Of a stretch of DNA of 64,000 bases, positions 53,828 through 64,000 are shown piece after piece. Location: contig BAAHQB010000033.1 in NCBI GenBank assembly GCA_054601695.1, positions 124,001 through 188,000 of the forward strand. Reading direction: 5' to 3'. The number at the start of each line of letters is the position of its first letter. The stretch's first letter is position 1. Position numbers and translations under genes: made by a program. This stretch comes from Amorphochlora amoebiformis. Lineage: Eukaryota; Cercozoa; Chlorarachniophyceae. The notes under the pieces were generated by a model. The model had not been told where the DNA came from. It did not search any database and saw nothing but the letters and a program-made list of their open reading frames with translations.

Positions 53828-53884
53828 TCTAGAGGGGTGAATCAGGGTGGTAACTTTAACTCCACAAGGGCTAAGCGGACGCCT

Positions 53885-53938
<54 letters not shown>

Positions 53939-54113
53939 TATATATATATATATACACATATATATATATATATATATATGAATATATATATATATATATA
54001 CAAATATACGTTTCTTCATACATTATGTCGTCTTAGAGGTTTTAAAGGATTCTTATATTGTTTTCATATATGTATGTATGTATATATATATATACATATT
54101 TCATATGCATGTA

Positions 54114-54190
<77 letters not shown>

Positions 54191-54408
54191 CAGGACCTTC
54201 ATGCGGGTCGTTTAAGGGCGCTTCGGGATGTTGTGCTAAGACCTTCTGCAAGTATATATATATATATACATATATAGATATCCACATATATATATATATA
54301 TATATATAAGTATATATATGTATATATATATATATAAGATATGCATATATAGATATCTAACAATACAGGTGGTGTCCAATGAAGAATACGTGTATGGATG
54401 AACGGTCA

Positions 54409-54476
<68 letters not shown>

Positions 54477-54553
54477 GTAAGTTCACTCACGTGGAAAGCT
54501 CATTAGAAGTCACGTTAGTGTAGTTTGTATTAAATACAGATATATATATATAT

Positions 54554-54588
<35 letters not shown>

Positions 54589-54631
54589 TATATATATATA
54601 TTATATATATACATATATATATTATATATAT

Positions 54632-54673
<42 letters not shown>

Positions 54674-54742
54674 TACATATATATATGCAGCTCTAACGAA
54701 TGCGGCAAACATTTCGTGGGATGTAACCAGATGGACAGGTTA

Positions 54743-54809
<67 letters not shown>

Positions 54810-55217
54810 AACACCTTTCAACCTAATATCGTGAGATCATATATACCAACAGTGCGTACATGAGTATTACGCTTACAAGCTATGTAAATGCATACATGGA
54901 TCACAGATTTGGGTTGTCTCCAAAATTACAAGACTACAACCCCATATTCATAACATCATCACAAATACCCATATACACATCTATACGGCTCTAGAAAAAC
55001 TTTCATAGAACGTGACGACCCGTGGAATCACGAGGGTACATAGGGCTGTGTCACGTATGAATTTCGTGACATTGCGCTGTGTCACGTATTAATTTCGTGA
55101 CATTGCGCCGTGTAACATTCCACAGAATTCGATATGGATGATTACGACCGTTGAGAACACGTAATGTTGGCCGCGTAAATATGTATATGGGAGTTACGAT
55201 ATGTGGGATATTATATA

Positions 55218-55263
<46 letters not shown>

Positions 55264-55292
55264 CATGGGTGGAGGCGTCTATGACCTCTCCG

Positions 55293-55345
<53 letters not shown>

Positions 55346-55440
55346 TATTTACAGCATGAGCAAGACACGTCAATGGGTAGAGGCCTCTATGACCTCTCCG
55401 CTAATACATATATATATATATATATATGTATGTATATATA

Positions 55441-55534
<94 letters not shown>

Positions 55535-55574
55535 GTATATATATATATATATTATATATATACACATATATATT

Positions 55575-55661
<87 letters not shown>

Positions 55662-55715
55662 TACAGCATGAGCGAGACACGTCAATGGGTAGAAGCGTCT
55701 ATGACCTCTCCGCTA

Positions 55716-55746
<31 letters not shown>

Positions 55747-55864
55747 CATACATACATATATATATACATACATATATATTATTTACAGCATGAGCGAGAC
55801 ACGTCAATGGGTAGAGGCGTCTATGACCTCTCCGCTCGCCGAGGCGTCTGGAGTATTGGATGAG
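49691..55864 (+). CDS. Secreted protein with Ser/Lys/Glu repeats and an eight-Cys module, ~13 exons
   Basis: Exons: 49691-~49906/49916, 50039-50200, 51210-51248, 51788-51847, 52331-52378, 52447-52488, 52768-52803, 53249-53514, 53827-53885, 54194-54251, 54369-54404, 54691-54738, then probably 55789-55864. From 50039 on, all phases agree. The start [20 protein letters not shown] is a signal peptide. The middle is hydrophilic, with four near-copies of SSENSKKSE in exon 53249. The C-terminal exons encode C-x8-CC-x4-C-x2-C-x5-C-x7-C-x6-C, a disulfide-rich module. I do not recognise the family. Two issues remain. The strong donor GTATGT at 49917 puts exon 2 out of frame, while the in-frame alternative at 49907 (GTCTCG) is poor. 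After 54738 the transcript may instead end in 54853-54994. If exon 55789 is not spliced at 55864 it reads on through TTAGGG repeats as a (VR)n tail to a stop at 55939. Confidence 0.65.
51578..51812 (+). repeat. Three copies of an acceptor plus exon start
   Basis: The unit TATATAG|GGTA(A/G)AGAAGG + TGTGTATGAGGGA lies near 51576, 51679 and 51783, spaced by (TA)n. Only the third continues into exon 51788-51847 ([20 protein letters not shown]). Confidence 0.9.
55262..55850 (+). repeat. Four copies of an acceptor plus exon start
   Basis: The unit ATTTACAG|CATGAGC(A/G)AGA + CACGTCAATGGGTAGAGG + CGTCTATGACCTCTCCGCT lies near 55262 (truncated), 55346, 55662 and 55781. The last copy alone continues into CGCCGAGGCGTCTGGAG (..[20 protein letters not shown]). 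Confidence 0.9.
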
Positions 55865-56008
55865 GTTAGGGTTAGGGTTAGGGTTAGGGTTAGGGTTAGG
55901 GTTAGGGTTAGGGTTTACTTTTTGAGTAGTCTGTATTAGTTTAGGATGTTGGTATATGTGTATATTCCTGTGTTCATGTATAAATATATATATATATATA
56001 TATATCTG

Positions 56009-56043
<35 letters not shown>

Positions 56044-56100
56044 GTATGTATGTGTAAATGTACATATATATATGTATGTATGTATATATATGTATATATG

Positions 56101-56142
<42 letters not shown>

Positions 56143-56175
56143 TATGTATTCTTTCCCTTTCCCGACCTGCTAGCC

Positions 56176-56220
<45 letters not shown>

Positions 56221-56224
56221 GTAT

Positions 56225-56291
56225 ATATATATACATTGGTCGCACTGCCACTATACATGCTCCAGTAGCCCGTGAACACCATTACCATCTG

Positions 56292-56338
<47 letters not shown>

Positions 56339-56517
56339 TGTTCGCACTGCCACCAAACATGCTCCAGTAGCCCGTGAACACCTTTACTCGCTATCAGCGC
56401 TCGAATACAATGTACATGTTTGTTCAAATCACACTGAAAGCAACTGCATGATACACTTGTGTAACATGTTTCACGGACACAAGACGCATATTACACATAT
56501 ATGTATATATATATGTA

Positions 56518-56593
<76 letters not shown>

Positions 56594-56688
56594 AATATCG
56601 AATACAATGTACATGTTCAAATCACACTGAAAGCCACTGCATGATACACTTGTGTAACATGTTTCACGGACACCAGACGCATATTATA

Positions 56689-56700
<12 letters not shown>
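56225..56700. repeat. Duplicated exon-like block of unknown strand
   Basis: GCACTGCCAC(T/C)A(T/A)ACATGC + TCCAGTAGCCCGTGAACACC occurs at about 56240 and 56345. TACAATGTACATGTT..CAAATCACACTGAAAGC + (A/C)ACTGCATGATACACTTG + TGTAACATGTTTCACGGACA occurs at about 56407 and 56604. The two duplications flank one island (56330-56500), exactly like the exon-edge copies elsewhere. Both strands have open frames, plus ..[19 protein letters not shown] and a Cys-rich minus frame, so I cannot assign it. Confidence 0.7.
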
Positions 56701-56779
<79 letters not shown>

Positions 56780-56780
56780 T

Positions 56781-56885
<105 letters not shown>

Positions 56886-56914
56886 TATATGTTACATACT
56901 ATGATATATATACA

Positions 56915-56987
<73 letters not shown>

Positions 56988-57109
56988 TATGTATATATAC
57001 ATATATATACATATAAACAAACTTTCAAATATATATCACATTCATCCCTACTATGCATGCAATAATAGACATACACCCCCACATTTCTCGTAAACCTGTT
57101 ACTCATCAA

Positions 57110-57596
57110 GTTATTTTCTTCGCATCGCTAACACGCACAGGTTGAAATCCCAGACTCTACGTCACGCTTGGTTCCGCAGTACCCCACCCGCGCTACAGAT
57201 TATGCCCCTCCTCACTCTGACTAAGTATTCTAACATGGCGAAATCACCTTAAAAGAGTTGAAAACAAAAGCTTCTAGGCTTAGCCCGGGCCATGGATTAG
57301 GGAACTTCAGTGAGCTACGTAGCTAGAGTGATCTAGTGATAGCATGCACTTAAGATGCTAGAGTGATAGCATGCACTTAAGATGCTATGAGGACAGTGGT
57401 CAGTATAATGGTTTACGTGGATGTATACACACTACATATAAACTTACACTGTAGTATATACTGGAGATATAGTTTAAACCGTATGCAATAGTACTAGTAA
57501 TAATCTAATTAGAGGTTTCATCACACTTAACTGACTAGACTGAGTTACAATACATGATTTATAAATATACCCGATATACTATATATATATATATAG

Positions 57597-57630
<34 letters not shown>

Positions 57631-57978
57631 GCTATTATGTGTTATATCGATACTCCACTATTCTAGCATAATGTGAAAACATACATACATATATATATAT
57701 ATATATCCTAGTAAAAAAGTATATACTACACGTATTCTACAGTATACACGTATCATGTGTATATACAGTGAGTCATATATCATGATATAGATGATATTAC
57801 CTAGATTACACAACGAGAAAATAAAATTAATCTAATCCCTGGAATATCACGCCTGAATTAAAATAGCGCAATTTCTAATCGACTAAAACTTCCTTGCTAG
57901 CTAGCTAGTCCAGCAGTGCCTTCTTAACTAGCTAGGGTTAGAGATAATGCTTAATTGCCGCCGTCCGGATCAGAGTTA
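57110..57978. other. Intergenic DNA between two convergent genes
   Basis: Mostly non-repetitive, with short tandem copies (for example AGCATGCACTTAAGATGCTA at about 57341 and 57370) and CTAGT-rich words, like the other intergenic islands. It lies beyond the 3' end of the secreted-protein gene and the 3' end of the ABC-F gene. I see no gene in it. Confidence 0.55.
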
Positions 57979-58161
57979 TCAGACGGTAGCCAAAAATTCC
58001 TCAAGTTCCTCCCATTCTGCATAAAGGTTATCGATTTCGCCTTGAACCGCATTCCTCTCTGCATTTAACCTGGTCAGTTCCTGTATGTATGAAAAAACGG
58101 ACATATGGCGTTTATATATATGTGCTATATGAGGATATGATATGTGTTTTGATGTGTTATG

Positions 58162-58201
<40 letters not shown>

Positions 58202-58266
58202 TATTTATATGTATACATATGTAGACATACACATACATGTATATATATATATGTATATATGTATTA

Positions 58267-58297
<31 letters not shown>

Positions 58298-58425
58298 TAT
58301 ATATATATATATATATATTTATATTTTTTTATAAATATCTCTGTATGTATTATGTGAAAATGATATAAGAATATGTATTTTATATATGTAATATATATAT
58401 ATATATATTATATATATATCTAATA

Positions 58426-58476
<51 letters not shown>

Positions 58477-58637
58477 TAAGTGTTATATACCTCCATATCA
58501 GAAGCTTTTTCAGCCATTTTTTCATCAATACTCGCTAACCTCTCATCCAACCCTTCCAGAAGGCTATATATATTATATATTATATATATATATATATATT
58601 ATATATTATATATATATTTTATATATATATTATATAT

Positions 58638-58668
<31 letters not shown>

Positions 58669-58809
58669 TATATATATTATATATATATATATATATAAAT
58701 ATATATATATTATACTATTTAATTTGTGTAATATTAATGTAGGGTTAAACTACCGTAAAATGTATGCATAGTGTGTGAAATATATACATATAAATGTATA
58801 TGTATGTAC

Positions 58810-58841
<32 letters not shown>

Positions 58842-58852
58842 ATATATTATAT

Positions 58853-58914
<62 letters not shown>

Positions 58915-58968
58915 ACGTACATATATATATGTATATATATATATACATATATATAAATATATATTTTT

Positions 58969-59012
<44 letters not shown>

Positions 59013-59072
59013 TAGATATATAATTAAATATTAATCCAGAAATATACTGTGGATACACACACACGTACATAT

Positions 59073-59139
<67 letters not shown>

Positions 59140-59469
59140 ATATATATGTATATATATATTATGTATGTATATATATATCCTACACATATATATATCTCCT
59201 ACATATGTATATGTGTATATCCTACATATATATATATATATATATATATCTGTTTGTAATTATACTTTGTGTGTGTTAGTATATAAAGGATAAATGCATG
59301 TTTACTACGATATATATACACTTAGTTATGTATGCAACATATGCATATGTGTGTGTATCTAAATATGTGTGTGTATATATATGTGTTGTATATATATATT
59401 TATATATATATATATATATACATATATATATGTATATATATATATTTATAAATATATATATGCATATAT

Positions 59470-59546
<77 letters not shown>

Positions 59547-59655
59547 GTTTCAATCTTTGAGATTCGCTTTGGCGCGTTCATTTTTTTCCTTCGTACCTAT
59601 ATAACTTATACTATATATGTATATATATATATATATATAATATAGATGTATATGT

Positions 59656-59712
<57 letters not shown>

Positions 59713-59833
59713 GTATGTATACTATAGAGTATTCACATATCTATGAGCGCTACATAGAATAAACCTGTATATATATATATATATATATATGTATGCATAT
59801 AATATATTGAGTATATATATGTATATATATATG

Positions 59834-59876
<43 letters not shown>

Positions 59877-59944
59877 GTAAACTCATACATTGTATATGGA
59901 TGTTTCTTCTATCTAGCACACAACTGTATGTATATATCTAAGTA

Positions 59945-59989
<45 letters not shown>

Positions 59990-60047
59990 ACTAGTTCTCA
60001 AGAGAAAGAGAGAGAGAAGGAGGACGAATATTACAATAATACTTACA

Positions 60048-60146
<99 letters not shown>

Positions 60147-60362
60147 CATATGTATGAATATGTAATATACATATGTAACATATATGTAATACGTATATAA
60201 TATACATATGTAATATATGTATATATATATATATATATTCAACATATGTATGATTATGTAATATATATATGTATATATACGTAATATAATGTAATATACA
60301 TATATGATATATATATATATATATATATATGTACATATGTACTCAACATATGTATGAATATG

Positions 60363-60403
<41 letters not shown>

Positions 60404-60541
60404 ATATATACGTGATAATATGTAGTATACATATGTAATATATTATATATAATACATATATATATTATATTTAGATATATGTATATATATATATATAATA
60501 TATCTATATATATATATATGTATATATATAATATATATATA

Positions 60542-60597
<56 letters not shown>

Positions 60598-60714
60598 GAG
60601 TTAACGAGATCCACCTTCTTGTCTTCCTCTTTTATTTCCCTAAGTATATCATATATATACATATATATATATATGTATATATTCACATATATATGAATAT
60701 ATATATATATATAT

Positions 60715-60771
<57 letters not shown>

Positions 60772-60816
60772 CACACACACATATATATATATATAAATGT
60801 ATATATAATACATACA

Positions 60817-60890
<74 letters not shown>

Positions 60891-60894
60891 AATG

Positions 60895-60932
<38 letters not shown>

Positions 60933-60993
60933 TTATTTACAGAATAATTTATACCAATATATATATACACATAATATATATAAATATTTTATG

Positions 60994-61070
<77 letters not shown>

Positions 61071-61118
61071 AATATACGTATGTATATATATATACACACA
61101 TATATGTGCATATGTATC

Positions 61119-61160
<42 letters not shown>

Positions 61161-61457
61161 CATATATATATATATATATATATAAAGGTATGTTTGGATT
61201 ATAGCTAACATATATATATATATATATATATATATCATATTATATATATATATATATATATATACATACATACATATAGATATACAGAGTGGTAGCCCGA
61301 TAAATGTCCGTTGGATTACAGCTAACATGTATGTGTGCAAATGTGAGAATATTCTAGAAAAGTGAGAATATTCTAGGAATGTGAGAATATTCTGCAAATG
61401 TGAGAATATTCTAGAACTATCTAGACACTTTCGGTAACTAATGATGTGATACTTTAC

Positions 61458-61503
<46 letters not shown>

Positions 61504-61516
61504 ATAATATATATAT

Positions 61517-61550
<34 letters not shown>

Positions 61551-61833
61551 TTATATAATATATATATTCATATATATAGGATTATATAATATATATATAT
61601 GTATATATATATATATATGTTTATATATCTAATATAAGATATATGTATATAAGATATATGTATATATGTAATATAAGATATATGGAATAACTGTGAGATA
61701 TGTTATTACCGGACTTCATGGATAAGTATATATATGTTTATATATGTAATATAAGATATATGTATATATGTAATATAAGGTATATGCATATATGTAATAT
61801 AAGATATATGGAGTAACTGTGTTATTACCGGAC

Positions 61834-61869
<36 letters not shown>

Positions 61870-62672
61870 CATATATCTTATATTATAAGATATATGTAGA
61901 TATGTAATATAAGATATATGGAATAACAGTGAGATATGTCATTACCGGACTTCATGTACATATATATATATGTCTATATATGTAATATAAGATATATATG
62001 TAATATAAGATATATGTATATATGTAATATAAGATATATGGAATAACTGTGAGATATGTTATTACCGGACTTCATGTGCATATATATATATGTTTATATA
62101 TGTAATATAAGATATATGTATATATGTAATATAAGATATATGTATATATGTAATATAAGATATATGGAATAACTGTGAGATATGTTATTACCGGACTTCA
62201 TGTGTATATATATATATGTTTATATATGTAATATAAGATATATGTATACATGTAATATAAGATATATGTATATATGTAATATAAGATATATGGAATAACA
62301 GTGAGATATGTTATTACCGGACTTCATGTATGTATATATATATATGTTTATATATGTAATATAAGATATATGTATATATGTAATATAAGATATATGTATA
62401 TAGTTAAAATAAGATATATGGAATAAGAGTGAGATATGTTATTACCGGACTTCATGTATGTATATATATATATATATATATGTTTATATATGTAATATAA
62501 GATATATGTATATATGTAATATAAGATATATGTATATATGTAAAATAAGATATATGGAATAAGAGTGAGATATGTTATTACCGGACTTCATGTGTAGTCT
62601 TTTCCGTCTCTCTCACGGTCTCAACATCCTCTAGATATAACATACATATATGTCTTATATATATATACATTT

Positions 62673-62706
<34 letters not shown>

Positions 62707-62725
62707 ATATAACATGTATGTACAT

Positions 62726-62759
<34 letters not shown>

Positions 62760-62789
62760 CAACATCCTCTAGATATAACATATATGTCT

Positions 62790-62826
<37 letters not shown>

Positions 62827-62906
62827 TATATGTATGTACATATACACATATATATATATATACATATCTCAACATCCTCTAGATATAACATACATATATG
62901 TATTAT

Positions 62907-62940
<34 letters not shown>

Positions 62941-63313
62941 TCTCTCTTAACGGTCTCAGCATCCTCTAGATATAACATATATATATATATATATATATAT
63001 ATGTGTATATATATGTATATTATGTAACCATTACATACAAGATATAAACATTATGCATACATATATTTATAGTTTTGACGTATACATGCAGGTATATATA
63101 TGTACATTTGAACATATACATTTATATATGCACATTTTAAACAAATATATATATGTATTATATGTATATATATATATATATGTATATGTAATATGCTTAC
63201 CCTGCATGAATGCAAAATCGCTCTCATATAATCCTCCATCATGAGTTTCCACCTATATATACATAAATATACATACACAAACATATATATATATATATAT
63301 ATATGCGTGTTAG

Positions 63314-63348
<35 letters not shown>

Positions 63349-63562
63349 TAGATAGAAAAATATATATATTTATATATGTACATGTATATAAATATCTATA
63401 CATATATACATATATACATAAATATGTATGTATACACACATATATATATGTATATATACATATATGTATATAATATATAAAAATATAAAAATAGATATTC
63501 ATACACTTTTCTATCTTGGTAACATACAAGTATATACATATATATATATATATGTATGTATG

Positions 63563-63601
<39 letters not shown>

Positions 63602-63635
63602 CACCCATGTTGTTTTTGCACTCCCTTTATGGCTT
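57979..63635 (-). CDS. ABC-F family ATPase, C-terminal part (5' end beyond the right edge)
   Basis: Exons in transcript order: 63605-63635 (weak), 63201-63252, 62582-62630, 60606-60639, 59547-59596, 58491-58563, 57979-58080, with TGA at 57979-57981. Phases agree throughout. The pieces read [17 protein letters not shown], then [17 protein letters not shown], then [11 protein letters not shown], then [17 protein letters not shown], then [19 protein letters not shown], then [18 protein letters not shown] and [15 protein letters not shown]. This order, a strand after the second nucleotide-binding domain, a basic linker and a terminal coiled coil ending in (Y/W)EELE, is that of Uup/ABCF5-type ABC-F proteins, soluble ATPases that act on ribosomes. 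The Walker and signature motifs would lie to the right of the window. Confidence 0.7.
61340..61422. repeat. Four tandem copies of GAGAATATTCTAG
   Basis: Units of ~19 bp, (AAG/AAT)TGAGAATATTCT(AG/GC). The palindrome GAATATTC and, in two units, GAATATTCTAGAA match the spaced nGAAnnTTCnnGAAn form of a heat-shock element. It lies in an ABC-F intron, so a regulatory role is only a possibility. Confidence 0.6.
61640..62582 (-). repeat. Eight copies of an exon end plus donor, downstream of ABC-F exon 62582-62630
   Basis: On the minus strand the unit (AC)ATGAAGTCCG|GTAATAAC + ATATCTCAC..TATTCCATATATC is repeated near 61700, 61825, 61945, 62060, 62190, 62315, 62440 and 62580. Only the rightmost belongs to the full exon. 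In the plus direction each looks like GTTATTACCGGACTTCATG followed by ATGTAATATAAGATATATG runs. Confidence 0.9.
62621..62985 (-). repeat. Four copies of an acceptor plus exon start, upstream of ABC-F exon 62582-62630
   Basis: On the minus strand TATATCTAG|AGGATGTTGA lies near 62621, 62758, 62869 and 62958 (the last begins GCATCC..), spaced by (TA)n. Only the copy at 62621-62640 continues into the exon. With the donor-side array below 62582, this exon has copies of both of its edges. Confidence 0.85.
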
Positions 63636-63646
63636 CTTGGATATAG

Positions 63647-63679
<33 letters not shown>

Positions 63680-63789
63680 TATATAAATATATTATAAACA
63701 AATATATACATATATATCTATATATATATATATACATATGTATTTACATATTTATAAACATATATGTATATATTATATATATATTTATA

Positions 63790-63846
<57 letters not shown>

Positions 63847-63849
<3 letters not shown>

Positions 63850-63909
63850 CCGGTTTTAGTAACCATGGCTACGTGCGTTGGATTGATTTGACATATATAT
63901 ATATATTTA

Positions 63910-63966
<57 letters not shown>

Positions 63967-64000
63967 CCTTTCCGGATTTAGTAACCATGGCTACGTGCGT
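63847..64000. repeat. Two copies of a unit at the right edge
   Basis: TTTCCGG(T/A)TTTAGTAACCAT + GGCTACGTGCGT occurs at 63847 and again at 63968 running off the window, with (TA)n between. It has the form of an exon-edge duplication of the ABC-F gene, but I cannot place it in the protein frame. Confidence 0.7.

Overview
The window looks like nuclear DNA of a eukaryote, most likely a protist or alga that I cannot name. There are no bacterial operons. Genes are cut into very small exons (17 to about 350 nt) with GT-AG splice sites, and about 90% of the DNA is simple repeat: (TA)n, TTAGGG/CCCTAA, (CT/GA)n, (CA)n and minisatellites. The long open frames rich in YI, SL, RE, PN, GL or VR dipeptides are repeat artefacts. 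I found the genes by joining short non-repetitive islands at GT..AG borders and asking whether reading phase and a recognisable protein family both survive the joins.

Layout, left to right. (1) ~0.7-3.75 kb, plus: 3' half of a nucleotide-sugar transporter (SLC35A type), followed by intergenic DNA to ~4.4 kb. (2) ~21.5 kb down to 7.1 kb (3' end perhaps at 4.9 kb), minus: a type-2 malate/L-lactate dehydrogenase (Ldh_2 family) in 16 exons whose phases all agree (1,086 nt, 362 codons). (3) 23.4-47.8 kb, plus: a very long gene whose first part encodes pentatricopeptide-repeat (PPR) motifs and whose later part encodes a TRF4/PAPD5-type non-canonical poly(A) polymerase with its three catalytic Asp and the GG(L)xS region. 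All joins but the last are phase-compatible, so this may be a PPR-nucleotidyltransferase fusion. (4) 48.2-49.15 kb: two weak, overlapping, opposite-strand candidates. (5) 49.7-55.9 kb, plus: an unrecognised secreted protein with Ser/Lys/Glu repeats and an eight-Cys C-terminal module. (6) 57.98 kb to beyond the right edge, minus: the C-terminal part of an ABC-F family ATPase.

The unusual feature of the window is how the introns are built. Some introns are nearly pure telomeric repeat (for example 1303-1371, 19889-19953, 46114-46200), many are (TA)n, and others are pyrimidine tracts or satellites. In addition, many exons are flanked by tandem copies of their own edge: copies of acceptor plus exon start lie upstream, or copies of exon end plus donor lie downstream, each spaced by (TA)n. 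These arrays of decoy splice junctions explain most of the tandem repeats. Telomeric repeats occur in both orientations between genes and inside them, so the window is interstitial rather than a chromosome end.

All exon calls were made by eye. Borders are exact hypotheses that RNA reads can test; family names rest on motifs and on agreement of phase.
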